Origin: Ligustrum vulgare | Taxonomy: Eukaryota; Streptophyta; Magnoliopsida; Lamiales; Oleaceae | Assembly (NCBI GenBank): GCA_963555705.1 | Contig: OY743171.1 | Coordinates: 25,290,852-25,354,851 of the forward strand | Direction: 5' to 3' | DNA length: 64,000 bases | In this document: positions 11,920-23,689 of the stretch, piece after piece | Numbering within the stretch: the first letter of the stretch is position 1 | How the letters are laid out: every line of letters starts with the position of its first letter | Program-made: the position numbers and the translations under genes | Notes under the pieces: model-generated | Told to the model about the DNA's origin: nothing | Seen by the model: the letters and a program-made list of their open reading frames with translations, nothing else | Databases searched by the model: none

Positions 11920-12550
11920 TGTAATAATCCCTAAGTTTGACGTAACAAGATCTAGAGTTGGTTGATCACTGAAAAAGATGGATTGATTCGTCTTTAACCT
12001 GCAAAAAAGATTAGGAGGCTTCTCTTTGTTGCCCTCTGGTGTAAGAATTACTTTTCTGGAGAAAAAGTAGGGAGAGAAATATAAAACTGGTAATTAGATT
12101 GATAATGAATAAATTATTTGATCAAGAGGAGCTGTATTTATAGGGCCAGAAGCCCGTCACCTTCTCTTGATAGAAGGAGTCCTTTATTGCATAAACTTAC
12201 CTTTTAAGATAGAAATCCTTGTAAGAGTTGAACTCTTCCCTTTTTGGGAACAAACCCTATAGGGGAAAGCCACGAGCCCATGAATAATTTTTATATATAT
12301 CTGAATTTTCTGCCCATGATGTGGCCCATTTACATAGCCCATGGATAAAGGATGGCTCGTGGCTTGCCTGCATAGACATTCGTTGCGATGAGGCCTGGGT
12401 AGGCTAACCTGAAGGGCCTTGGTACAACTAATATGGGAATGAGGTCAGGCAAATTCTTGGAGTATGAGCAGACCTACAGGTTTTGTGTTGTAGTAGGCTT
12501 AGGAAGGTCTGGTACAATGCCCGATCTCTTGACTGGACCGGCCCATAACA
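11920..12550 (-). mobile_element. 5' LTR of Tat B
   Basis: On the minus strand it starts TGTTATGGGCCGG at 12550 and ends ATTACA at 11920, giving 631 bp with TG...CA ends. The matching 3' LTR is outside the window, so the boundary at 12550 rests on the TG start and on the change to Tekay-like sequence beyond it. Confidence 0.65.
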
Positions 12551-12777
12551 TTTATAGTTCATGACCCGTATTCACTCATATATTGGGAGGTCGGGAATTT
12601 ATGCCAATCAATAATTATCTCTCTATAATAATTAATTTATTTGGTCCAAAATAAATTTTTCCTCAAATGTAAAATACTTTAGTCCTTCGACTTTTCAAAA
12701 TTATGAAATATCAAGGATAAAATCGTAACACTAACTATTATATTCTTCAAAAAATTTCAAGGTGTTATACCAATATC
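12551..12777 (-). mobile_element. Fragment of an older Tekay-like LTR
   Basis: The minus strand from 12777 reads TATAACACCTTGAAATTTTT, a mutated form of the TGTAACACC start of Tekay LTRs. It has GGACTAAAG and TCCTTGATATTTC words common in those LTRs. It is interrupted by Tat B at 12550. Confidence 0.55.
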
Positions 12778-13063
12778 CCCAAGCAAAGTGGGGCAATTTC
12801 TTAGTACCTAGAGGGACAACTTTTAAGATATTGAGATGCTAACAGGCGTCCTTATTTCGTTAGAGACAACATTTATTTGTCTCTATAGGTCTTTCATCTA
12901 TGGAGACGAAAAAATAAGTTATCTCTATATATTTTTGACCTGTAGGGACGACATATGTTTATTAGGACGAAATTTATCCTTGTTGTTTGCCCAAGAATTT
13001 ATAGGGACGGTATTTCATCGTCGTCTCTATACAGTAGATTTATAGAGACGACTTCTTGTAGTG
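12778..13063. mobile_element. CACTA transposon end (right terminus at 13063)
   Basis: It ends TTCTTGTAGTG, the inverted complement of the CACTACAAGAA terminus of plant CACTA (En/Spm) elements. The preceding 250 bp hold repeated subterminal words of the form TAGGGACGAC, TAGAGACGAC and GTCTCTATA in both orientations, the usual transposase-binding arrangement. The opposite end is not here. The element is cut by the Tekay-like LTR at 12777. Confidence 0.78.
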
Positions 13064-13770
13064 AAGTGAGGTGTCTCCACTTGAATTGAACATCATTTTC
13101 TCTCAAACTATAAGTATTTTCTTTAAGACAAGGCATATCAAATTCATTAAAAATGACACAACTCCATATAATGACTTTTTAACCCCTCACCTCCTTTACC
13201 CACAACTTTTGCCCTTTAACTTGCTCATCACAAACCAAGAAAACAAACTTAAGAGATCCTATTTTCTAATGAGCATATGTAACACAACAAAAATATTTTA
13301 GATGAGTACAATCAAGTTTTTATTTTACTTTTTTCAAGTTGATTTAAGAACTTCTACAATTTAACGAACTAGTAGAACATCTATTTACTCAATAGGCTGC
13401 GTTTTTAACTGTCTCACCCTAAAATAATTTGAGTTGATTAGAATTTAGTAAAATGCATATAACTTTATTAAATAATGTCTTGTTCATTCTTTTAACAACT
13501 CAATTTTGTTGAAGTATATAAGTCAAAGTTCTACGTCTCAAAATATCATGCAACTTACATAAGTTCTTGAATTCATAATTGCGAAACTCAAGGCATTATC
13601 AACTCTCAAGATTTCATTTTATGATCAGTTTTATTTTCAATCGGTAGTTCCGAGTCCTTAAAAATATTAATGGTTTTATCTTTAGTTTTTAACAAATCAT
13701 CTATTTTTCTTAAAAATCATCAATGATCAGCAAATAATATTTAAAACTAGATTGAGTAATCACGGATTTG
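13064..13770 (-). pseudogene. Ty1/copia integrase relic between two CACTA ends
   Basis: On the minus strand from about 13700 to 13370, and across frameshifts, the end of a copia integrase core is readable: ENKTDHKMK, RVDNALSFAIMNSRTY, then LQQN, VVKRMNKTLFNK and LLNSNQLKLF. These match the DN, PQQNGVAERMNRT and W/F landmarks of the family. No LTR or RT remains. The rest of the interval (13064-13360) shows nothing I can identify. The interval is bounded exactly by a CACTA right end (13063) and a CACTA left end (13771). Confidence 0.68.
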
Positions 13771-15110
13771 CACTACAAGAAATGAGTCAATAGGGACGAT
13801 AACAACAGAGACAACAAAGGTGTCATCCCTATTTCTCTATCCTATAGGGACGACATAAAACGTGTTGTCCCTATACGCCTACGATAATTGGCAGTAAGAT
13901 TATCTCCTAAATTTTCATAACTAAGGACTAATAAAACAACATAAAGTAATAGTGACGACTTGTAACTTTAGGCAAAAATAGGGAAAACATTTTGTCTTCC
14001 CTATATCTATATCATGGATTTGATGGCAATAGTTGGGGCACTTTTTCTTCGCAAAACTTGGAGGAACGAAAAATAAGTCGTATAGGGATGACTTATGTGT
14101 TCCCAATAGCTTTAGTTTTTAGAATTTCACTTACAACTTCGCAAAACTAACTCATTCTAGAATTTTTCTCTAGGGTCCATTATTCTCCTCAAACTGAAGT
14201 TCATGTATTTTGCTGAATTTGTAGATTTTTGGTATGTCAATTTTTCAAATTGTTATTTATATATGTTTAATGTCTTTTACATGTGTAGTTTAATCTATAC
14301 ACTTCATTGCACTTTCATAAAACTTAGAAAATCTTCAGAGATTATTTCGTAGATCGCACATTTCCTCATATTGGGTAGTTTGTGGTTTATAAAACAATAT
14401 TTGAATCATCCCATTTTGAATAGTTTGACATTGATTTGTGAATCACGAATTGTGTTTAATTATTTCTTATTGTAGCTTCTATATTCGTATGTAGATTTTC
14501 GTAATGTCTCCATTTATTCTCCTGGTGTGGACTATGTTTTAACATAGTGCTTGAACTTAGGAGAATATAGGGGATATGCTACCAGATTTTTTACGCGAAA
14601 TAGAGGAGATAACATGAAATATTAAATCTACTCATAATTCATAAATCAATGTTGAATGGTTAGGACCCTTACCTTAATTTAGTATTGGAGTGATAAGGTG
14701 TTAGGACACTTTCACGTCATGGATATAATACTCTTAATATTTAATTTGTGTTATTTTATTGTAGTTTTAACAAACTTGAAGTAAGAATGGAAATCGATAA
14801 GAGCTTAATCAAGTTGAATAGAAGATACGAAAAGTTTAATGAGTTTTGGAATGGTATGAAAGCATTTATAAACATGGAAAAACCACTAGCAAATGATAGA
14901 AGAATGATTAGACATCCGTGCAAAATAAAGTATAAACATGAGGCTGAAATTAGTAGATGACTTTAAGACACATTTTTCGTCACAATTTTTGGGAAAGTTA
15001 TGAGAAATGATTTACCACGGGGAGAGTGAGGCTGAGCCTATTAATTTACTGGCACAAAATGAAGGGATGTGTACATGATATGAGATGGTAGATGTTTTGA
15101 ATGATGTAGT
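13771..15110 (+). mobile_element. CACTA transposon, 5' part
   Basis: It starts CACTACAAGAAATG at 13771. The first 340 bp have subterminal repeats (ATAGGGACGAC, TAGGGATGAC, TCGTCCCTAT types in both orientations). 14110-14780 is AT-rich noncoding sequence, a plausible 5' UTR or intron, ending TTTTATTGTAG. The transposase start follows at 14787. It is cut at 15110 by a family A LTR. Confidence 0.82.
14787..15110 (+). pseudogene. CACTA transposase N-terminus (transposase-associated domain)
   Basis: From an ATG at 14787 the product starts MEIDKSLIKLNRRYEK and contains FWNGMKAFINM, NDRRMIRHPCKIKYK and, after stops and a frame change, a stretch resembling FKTHFSSQF with YHGESEAEP. This is the order of the transposase-associated domain found at the start of plant CACTA transposases (D-x-SWI, an F-x-A segment, then RCPC and WHGE). 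The second cysteine of the usual RCPCxxC is lost. The catalytic part is absent because the family A LTR begins at 15111. Confidence 0.78.
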
Positions 15111-16641
15111 TGTTGCTAACCACAAGTGTACGGATCGTACAAGTAATAAAGTGGACTTAGAGTCTACATGTCATACCCACAGAGATTGTGTAAATTGTAT
15201 TTTAGATTAAAAACCTTAACCAGAACTAGAAAAAGCTTTGATTTTGAGAATTTTGGATTAAAACTAAATTAACAATTAAAGTAGGAAGCAAGAAAATTTT
15301 ATTTATGAAAATGATGAATTAAACATGTTACAATAATGAATCCGTTTTAATCCTATCATCTACATTTTGACTTGGATATATAACCACAATTTATGGGGTA
15401 TTGAAAATCCTTGTTCTTAAAGTTATTTATGTCCCCTTTCGAGCAATGGATACAAACTTTTTCCTAAACGGGATTGACTATATTTCTATGACAATTCCAA
15501 ACATACAGAAAAGCAATTTGTTTAGTGAACATATTTAAGGATTACACAAAGCATAGGGTTATATTTCTATCCCCTATCAGACTTTGTGAAAATTAATTCA
15601 AGTCTAATGCATTCCTATTCTTTCGAAGATAGAAAAACATCACAAATATCAATATACATGCATCCACAATTATAGATGAAGAGTAATTCACAATTAATTG
15701 CATCAAACCCGTAAATTGCATAATGTAAATATCAAGTCAGAACATGGAATAAAAAGATCAAAAATTCATCAAAATTATAAAAATTAAAACCTAACCTAGA
15801 TACATGATTGAATATAAATCATAAGAAAAATAAAAAAAAGTCACCCTGCTCATTTTCTTGATCCTTGGTCTTCAATTTTGTTATTAGCGTTGCATGGATT
15901 CCTCAACAATTAGACAACATTTTGGCTTGTATTTCACCAGTTGGGGGATCCCTAATCTATTTTTTCTCTTCATTGTTTGTAGAAGTCAAGAAGAGGCTGA
16001 AAATCAAGTCAAAATTGGCTTCCAAAAGAGTTCCAATCGAACAAGGAAAGTTACCTTCGCGGGAGATCTTTTTGTCACTGCACAGCATTCAGTATTTTGA
16101 TCATATCATTCTATTCTCTAATCCAATTTAGGTGATTCAAAGTGCATTAGAAATATAACTTGAAGGGATACAGTTCTTCTTGAAATAAGGTTTTCCGAAT
16201 TCGAACATTTACTAACATGACATTAGGTCTCAAAGTCTGACTTAAAATTTGTCCGAAAATCTTGTGTGATTGAAATCAATTTATGGTAATATTCTCATCA
16301 ATTTCATTCCTTTTGACTTCTAATTGCACCCAATTGACTCCTATTAATCTTCAACTATCGTATCATGGTCAGAATCAATCATTGAGTATTTGGAATTTGG
16401 TCCTTCCTCATTTGATTTGTACACTTTAGACCTTAAATTTTTAATTTCTTCCAATTTGGTTCTTTCTTTGCCTTTTTCTTCCTATTGGCACCTTGATTAA
16501 CTTTATCAACTCTTCATTTTCACACTTTAGCACTTTTATCATCCAATTGACTTGATTTCCCTCCAAGTCCTTTGTCTTCTTGACTTTGAGACTATTTCTG
16601 AAATATAAACAAATAATAGCAAAATGAATAACAAATATTCT

Positions 16642-16685
<44 letters not shown>

Positions 16686-16737
16686 AAGAAAAATCCTACT
16701 TTTAGGATAGACATAAGTGTATAAAATACACTTATCA
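15111..16737 (-). mobile_element. 3' LTR of minus-strand family A element 2
   Basis: On the minus strand it starts TGATAAGTG at 16737 and ends AGCAACA at 15111, 1627 bp. The terminal 100 bp resemble the end of the 36183-37699 LTR (CTAGGTCCACTTTATTAC-like, then CGTACACTTG). The beginning matches as well, including the terminal hairpin. A run of 41 A (16643-16683) lies near its start. It is inserted in a CACTA transposase. It is much more diverged from the 36-kb element than that element's own two LTRs are from each other. Confidence 0.87.
16643..16683. repeat. A41 homopolymer
   Basis: An uninterrupted run of A inside the family A LTR (T on the element's coding strand). The related LTRs have no such run, so it expanded in this copy. 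Length may be unreliable. Confidence 0.95.
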
Positions 16738-18914
16738 ACACTCCCAAACTAGAACTATTGTTCGTCCTCGAACAAAATAAAACTAAACTATAAATAAAAA
16801 TGCAATTACAAATATTTTTTCTTTTGTCGACTTCTTTACCGTGCACTTCAACAATTCTGATTATCAATTCACTTTAGCAAAGAAATATGAACAACATAAA
16901 AATATTTTCATCCATCCGATGCTCAACTTCATTGTGTGTGTATGTGTGTATAGCCAAAAATTAAATGCAAACTCGTGTAAAATACACTTTCCACTGTGTG
17001 ATTAATCATTCATAAATAAGTCTGAATCCTATGTTTGTCAAAAAATGATTTTCTTTTGATTTTCCTTACGGCTCTCATGGATGATCACAGCCTTACAGCT
17101 TTTCTCATATCCCGAGGTCTTTGCAATTTATGTGGTTTCTAACATGTATATATTATATATTTTCACACAAGGCTGTCAGGATTAGATAAGCATGCACAAC
17201 AGAAAGTAATCCATCCTCAATCTCAAACTCTAGTGTTAGAAATCTCAATTAACCAAGCTTATACCATGCATTTTATTCCATTTTTTTCTTTCATTTGGAC
17301 GAATTTTTCTTCTCACGTTCATGTCTTTTACCATCTTTGTGCAATACCTTTCTTATTTGCCTTTTATATGATCCCTGTAGCAAGCTTTAGGTCGGTGACT
17401 CCCAAGCCAGATGACTTTAGGACACCATATCCAGAGAACCCCTCAGACTTACTCGAGTCATAAAAGGGACAAAGAAAAGATAAAGATGTTTTAGCATATT
17501 ATGTGTAAGTCCTCTCTCCTCTAAGCTTTCTAATTGACCCCTGTAACAAGCTTTGAAATTATAGCTCCCAATTCAGTTTAATTTAGGGTACCAGGTTTGT
17601 AAAACCCTTAAAGCTTACTTGCTCAAATCAAAAGGCTACATAGAGAAGAATAAGACTTTTTGTATTTTTTTGTTTTTATGCTAGATCTGGTTTATAACTA
17701 TTAACTTAGACCTCCTCAACCAAACATGCAAAACCAAGAACTTTAGACCTTCAATCCATCAATGCCTACTTATACTAACATTTTCACCCCTAAACTGCTG
17801 CTTGAGCAATTTGGTTCTAAATTCTTGGTTGGGATCTAAATTCTTAAGGTTTGGATTTTTTCAGTCTACTATGTTCAAATTGCACAAGTTTACCCCATAT
17901 GTATCAAGCATCTCTTACACAAGTAATTATTTGACAATGACTATGTGCTCAAGTTTAAATAAAGTCTTACATGGATGAACGTTAAGAAAAATTAAGTTCA
18001 CATGTTGCCCAATTTTCTAACTAAAGCACAAAAGTCAATTCAAATCATGTCATTGGAAATAAATAAGTTAACAAAATTTTCATTTTTTTTTAAAAATTTT
18101 TATGAAATTTCTACCCCAAAATCGAATGAATGTGTAAATAAAAGTACATGAATGAGATTCCCACCGCTAAACTAGAAATGTACATTGTCAATGTATTTCA
18201 AAAACATAAATCAAATAAACACAAAATAACAAAGAAGGGTTAGGTACTTCTCGGGTTTGGAGAAGTGGTGTTCCCATTTTTGAAGCTTTGATCTTCATGT
18301 AGCTTGGATGATTTGACCTATTTCTAGCTTTTTCATGTTTGGTCCAAGGTGTTTTAACATTATGTTCCATGCAAAAGAGAGATAAATAATATTAGAATGC
18401 ATAAATATTGCATAAGAACTGAAGCAAATCAACTAAACACCCCAAACTAGGACTTAGAAAAATTCTAAAATGTTTGAAAATGGTCTTCCACTGATATTTA
18501 GCCCTTGAAATTGCCTTGAAAAAGTGAAAATTTCCTGAGAAATGTCCCGGGTATATGAAATTACATTACTTGATCTACAACATATCAAAAGTTCATCACA
18601 TTTGGAGTTCATTTTGTTTATGAAAATGAACAGGTGCAGTGAAGCTGAAATCAGGTGCAATGGTGCCTGCAGTGACCTTGCAATGAGGTGCAATGGGATT
18701 CAATGATGAGAAACAACAAAACACATAGAAAAGCAATGAAAACAAAAATTACTCATAATGCTAAAACATGCAAAATAGAACACTAGAATTACTTTAAGCA
18801 CATAACAATTCAATGCATGCATTCTAAATATACTAATGCTCCTAAAATGCAATGTCAAGCAACTAAAAACTGTAAAGGAATAAATAAAACAAATAAAGAA
18901 AAGGGTTCGAGAAG

Positions 18915-18933
18915 TTGGGTTGCCTCCCAACAA
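18915..18933 (-). other. Conserved TTGTTGGGAGGCAACCCAA motif
   Basis: A 19-base near-palindrome lying just after the end of the protein-coding part. The same motif follows protease in the complete family A element (about 40374-40392), and a degenerate one follows integrase in the Athila tail near 55400. It can fold into a short hairpin (TTGGG with CCCAA). In all three places it marks the start of the 3' noncoding region. Confidence 0.75.
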
Positions 18934-18944
18934 ACACTTCATTT

Positions 18945-19202
18945 ATAGTCTAGAGGTAGACTTTTTGGCAAACTTCTCAAGGTGGTTTTAGATTGGATGG
19001 TGAAGCCTCTTCATTTCCTCTAACCTTGTACTCATACCTCTCCCAGCATTTCATTTCCCAATCCACATTGATCTTGGAGCAGTATTCTAGCTATGGTTCA
19101 TGGGCATTAAATTGCCTCATTGTGAAAGCTACCTCCTGAATTTCAACCTACAACACTAGATCTCCTTTTTCTACATCAATTTGTGCTCGTGCAGTGGCTA
19201 GG
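18945..19202 (-). pseudogene. Protease C-terminus of family A element 2
   Basis: From the insertion point downward on the minus strand the frame reads LATARAQIDVEKGDLVL, then a stop and VEIQEVAFTM. This is the stretch after the ILGRPF motif of Athila-type proteases. The next sequence is the 3' tail, not RT. The same order is seen in the complete element, so this copy belongs to the same gag-protease-only type. Confidence 0.78.
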
Positions 19203-20538
19203 TGATGCATGTCATGATGCACAAAATTTAATTCAAATTCCTTGTTTACTATTACTAAGAATGTAGTAATGGAAGCAACGGTCGATCCCACGAGGAACAG
19301 AAACTAAAGTAGTGTTAATATTAATTAGAACCAATAGGGGGTTTTGAATTTGAAATATTTGTAAATGACTTGAATAATAAAGCAAAGCACTTAAAGTTTG
19401 TGAAAAAAAAAAATCAAATGTTAAGGAATCCTAGTTCTTAGGTTCGGTTGTATTCTTTCACAAATGTCATCACCTTCCAAGTAACGTGTATTTATTCTAT
19501 TTCTTGATTTATCTTCTTTAAGTGGTTAAAAAGCTCTAACTACACCAATTCTTCCTTAATTGTGTTTAGTTAGAATAAGCTCTCTAACTAGACCTTAGTT
19601 GTTGGACAACCTAGAATTTTCTCTTTAGGTTTAATGCAATAACTAGACGAATTTTAAGAAAAAATAGGATAAATTAGATTACCAATCACACAAGCTCATA
19701 TTGGTTAACCTAGGTTGGATTTTCATTAGAAACACAATATTCCCGATTGCTACTTTGATTTAAAAAATAAGACAATTATGTATCAAATCATTCAATCTAG
19801 CTTATATCAACACAATAAAATATAAGATAAGGTCATGATCAAATAAATTATTGCATCGATTGAATTGAAAAGTTCATAAAAATACAACAATCAAATCATA
19901 GAAATCAGAACCTACGTTACAAGTTTGAGAAAAGAAATAAAGTAGAGATATAAAATACAACGTCCCCTTCGAACTAGGTAGAGAGCTTAGCCGAGCATAG
20001 TCATGGAGAAACCCAGAATTTTTACTCTTGTTTTAACCTTCTTGTTGAATCCGTTCTTATTCCAAAGCTCCAAGAAAACTCTCTTAAACCCTATATTTTT
20101 CAGCCCCTTTTTGTAGTGATTTTACTCTATTTGTACCTCCAAAGTCGTGCCCTAGAGATCCCAATAGAATATACCAAAGATAGACTCCTAAACCAGTTAG
20201 GAAAGTATTCTGCTGGAAAGTTACTGTCGTAACTTTATCAGTTACAACCGTAAATAGTTTTCTAGAAATTTTGAGACTTTGAAAGTTACAGATGTAAGTG
20301 AACTTTTGCCGATTTCATATTTGAGCCTGACAGAGACTTATGGCCGTAACTTATTTGCATTCTTCATCCCCAGTTTTTGTTTTTCAGCACTTTTGGTCCT
20401 TTTTCCTTTCTTTCCATTCCTTGTAATCCAACACAGCACAATACATAAAAATGCATTAGAAGATACTTTAATAGAATTAAACCAACAATAAACTACGAAA
20501 ATAGGTGAACTAAATAAGTGCTATTAAAGCAGTTATCA
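19203..20538 (-). mobile_element. 3' LTR of element C
   Basis: On the minus strand it starts TGATAACTGC at 20538 and ends near 19203 (...GCATCA, the complement of TGAT, which supports this boundary; 19210 is an alternative). Near its end is CCTCGTGGGATCGACC, like the CCTCGTGGGACGATAATCC of family A. Positions 20221-20350 hold several TTAC..CGTAA words. It interrupts the protease of family A element 2. I found no second copy in the window. Confidence 0.72.
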
Positions 20539-22480
20539 AATACCCCCACACTTAAACCATTGTTTGTCCCCACGTCTCTTTGACATGGACAATTAAGCCC
20601 CATAATTGGAGTGTGTAAGTGTGTGCAGGAGATGCATTTTCCAATATGCTCTAAACAGAGACGAAAATCAATGTCCCGGCCCAATTCATTAACCAACGTG
20701 GTTTGTATCCTCCCACCTCTCGTGAGTTCTCTCTTAACATTTATTGATGAGTTACTACAAGAGTGATAGTTTCACCTAACTCTAGCAAAAGCCACCAGAT
20801 TAGTGCGAGCTGTCCACGGTGAGAATTTTGTCAACATAACGTCCCTAGCCCCAAACCAAAAACACAGAATATAGACCAAACAATTCAAACTACCCATAAG
20901 TATATATAATGGGAGTCAACACCCTCACCAGACGTTTCCTCTCTTTGCACAATAGTGTTTAAGGGTAAGAATTTCACTCGACTCATTTCATGGAAAATTC
21001 ATTACCACAGATTGCTCAAATGTCAAAACTTGAGCCAACAACACACAAATGCAAAGTAAAGGTCCTTATTGTGTTGTAAGGGGGCTTTGGGTTTAGGTAA
21101 GATAAAGGAAACATTTAGGCTAAGTCAAGAAGGAATTTCACAAGCTGAATCAATTCAACATAAACATTTCTTCCTTTACTTTCAATATGGACTTTGTGAT
21201 TTCCCTCTATCCAACTGATTCAACACTTGATTTTGATTTTACGTAAGTAAAGGATTTATCTTCCCCAACTAGCAAATTTTTTTGGGTCCGGTAAGTTCAA
21301 TACTTGATAAAACTTTTTTTTTTTTTTTATCAAAAATAGACTGCAACTTTTCTCTTTTGGTTAAATTTCCATACAATCCTAAATCAACACAAGATAGAAT
21401 TGCAACTTTCGAAACTTAGTCCACCACTCATACTCAATCCACACAAGCTCGTAAATCCCTTCTCTACAGGTTTAAAATAGAGATAGTAAATGAAAGAAAA
21501 GGTATTTATAATTTGTAGCATGACATCAAAATCTCAATGAAAGGCTAATGATAAAAGGGGCTTCTATTGGTAAATTTATTATGGTAGGCCGGTTTAGAGA
21601 GTCAAATTTGGTTTAACCTAATGCCTTTACTATATTTTGCACTTGAGTCAAGAAGCTACAATAGCATGTACACGAAAGAAAATCCAAGATTAAACCAACC
21701 ATGCAGGATACACATCAAAGAAATAAGAGCTTAATATAAAGAGTAAAAGCAACTCATACACTCAAAAGCTCAAAAATTACAGTTTATATGTGTTGCTCCC
21801 ATCCAATTATGAAGTATAGGTCATTGCTCAATCTTAGTTCCGAATTCAAAATCTATTGGCTAAGGATAGTGTACTACGAAGTTCAAACCACCTGATAACC
21901 TCTGCTAGAATTAAGTTACTTAGGGCATTATAGAGAGGATCATATCTTATTCAAATTGGATTGACAAGGATGTAAAAATCTACCATTAATTCCCAATTTT
22001 CAAAACTATTCAAAAATTATTGGAAAAATCGTCTCCATGTGTTCATTCCTTATCCAATTATGCAATTTAGAAATTTGATTGTTTAAAAGTTATCAAAAGT
22101 GAGGTTGCTTCCTATTAAACCAAAATGTGGGTCTTGATGAAAATTACAGAATATAAACGAACTGAGAACTAAATAAAAAGAATAATACTGGATCATAGGA
22201 AAAGGAAAAATAACCAAAAAAAGCATCCATCCCCCCTCCCCCCCACACTTGAATGCCACAATGTCCTTAATGTGGAAATAAACAATACAATACAAAAGAG
22301 GGGGAAGAAAAACTCCCCTGGAGGTCTATGGGAGGGGTGGCCCATCAGATGGCCTCCTTAGTTGGTGGATCTCTTGACAAATCTCTAGGGTCTCCTCTCG
22401 AAGTGCTCTTTGTTCCTCTAACATCAACCGCTAATTATCGTGCATAGCGAACATCTAAACTTGGAAAACCTGCATCATGT
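20539..22480 (-). mobile_element. 3' noncoding region of element C
   Basis: Immediately before the LTR the minus strand reads AAGTGTGGGGGTATT, a polypurine tract like that of family A. A second, longer G-rich stretch is at about 22230-22250. No protein domain is visible between the tract and the ORF upstream at 22484. Plus-strand poly(T)/poly(A) runs occur near 21310. Confidence 0.65.
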
Positions 22481-22483
22481 CCA

Positions 22484-23421
22484 TCATTTGTTGGTCAAAG
22501 GGTGTGTACGTCGGAACTGGGGGTGCCTCCTCCTCAGCAGAGGTCTCTTTAGCGTCCCGATCATCCCCATTACTTCCAGAGCTCTCATCCCTTCGGCCCT
22601 CTTGGAATCAATCTGTCGACAAGCATTATCCAAACTCGCCTTCGTGAGGTGATTTCTATGCCCTAGAGTGTCATCACCCATGGAGAGAGGGAATCTCTGA
22701 GCTCGGCCGCATATAGTAACGATGAGGCATGAAAATGGCATACCCTTTTTTGAGGCATCGGATTGGTGTATGTGCAGATGGTGTCATAAATGGGTTGCCC
22801 AGGATCATGTTTTATCCCCTACATATGGTATAGTATTGTGGAGATACCAGATAGAGACAGTTGTGAGGTTGGTAGATGGAAATAGACTTCCCGACCCCCA
22901 TTGGTGAAGGTACCACGCGTCTGTCTGTAAATCCCTATTCTTGTACTAGGGAAGGACTACATCCAGTGTGTTGTACAGATGGGGCTTTTAGATCAAGTAC
23001 CTCTGAACCTAGGAAAAATTCTACAGCTGTCAATGTTAAGGGTATGGCTCCCGTGCTATCAATTCCCAGGTAGGTCTCTATTTCGATTTTGGAGAATTTA
23101 ATTCTTTTCCCCGCAACCCTTGTATGGTGATAATCTTGAGATTCCTCTTCACCAATCTCCCCATTGAACTGTGTATAGAATTTGAGTACGAGTGGAGGAT
23201 TGTAATTGGCCATCTCACTTGCATATTTCACCCATTTGAAAACAACAAAACGGGCCTAGAAGGGGAGAGGTGCAATGGTGATTTCGATATTTCCCATGCC
23301 TTCAAAATCCTCTGGGCAAAATAACTGCTCTTTGATAGATTGTTTTAATTGGATTCTCTCTCAACTAGGTGCAAATGAAGCTTCTCCTACCACTTGCTTT
23401 CCATTCTTCTTTGATGGAGCC
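22484..23421 (-). pseudogene. ORF of element C, recalling plant-transposon PF20167-type protein
   Basis: From an ATG at 23421 (MAPSKKNGKQVVGEASF) the frame has stops and then an open stretch from 23231 with NPPLVLKFYTQFNGEI, TRVAGKRIKFSKIEIETYLGI. This resembles the 'REFYANL ... RGKxVxFSxxxINxFLGL' core of a protein often carried by plant Ty3 elements and annotated as putative plant transposon protein. A later segment from 22741 has GDDTLGHRNHLTKASLDNACR. The assignment is by recall of the pattern and is moderate. Function is unknown. Confidence 0.5.
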
Positions 23422-23465
23422 ATGAATGGTTATGCACATAGAAAGTATGATATCAACAGATAGAG

Positions 23466-23689
23466 AAAAAGTATCATCAATAACACAAGGGAGATTTAGA
23501 GCAAAATTCAATTTTTCGAGGATGCATGGATCTATGTTATGGTCCCAATGTGGTCACAATTGCATAGGAATGAGATTCAAAGTGGCAATGCAAGGGAAAG
23601 AAACACTCCAATATCATTTAGGCATTTTATCAAACATGTGGTATGCGAGTTAGTGTTGGCTCGAATGAGTCATGGCATGAATACTCCTC
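23466..23689. other. Unassigned stretch before chromovirus R
   Basis: Between the start of the element C ORF and the chromovirus R LTR I see no retroelement domain, terminal repeat or tRNA. Short ORFs on the plus strand have no recognisable motif. The join between the two elements must lie here. Confidence 0.5.

Larger units (their letters stand above)
7936..12550 (-). mobile_element. Tat-clade element 'Tat B', 3' end missing
   Basis: Minus-strand Ty3/gypsy element of the Tat clade. In order it has a 5' LTR (12550-11920), a primer site (11911-11895), gag, protease, RT, RNase H and archaeal-type RNase H. It is cut at 7936 by the Tekay insertion, so integrase and the 3' LTR are not in the window. 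All reading frames are interrupted. It is inserted into an older Tekay-like LTR fragment (12551-12777). Confidence 0.88.
16738..19202 (-). mobile_element. 3' internal region of family A element 2
   Basis: This is noncoding apart from its upstream end. Directly before the LTR the minus strand has GAACAATAGTTCTAGTTTGG, matching the polypurine-tract region of the complete element at 43321-43347. The region mirrors 40330-43347 in order. Shared parts are the GTTGGGAGGCAACCC motif (18915-18933), the TGCA-rich segment (18633-18692) and two copies of a conserved block (17369-17465, 17521-17635). RT, RNase H and integrase are absent. The upstream end is cut at 19202 by the LTR of element C. Confidence 0.82.
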
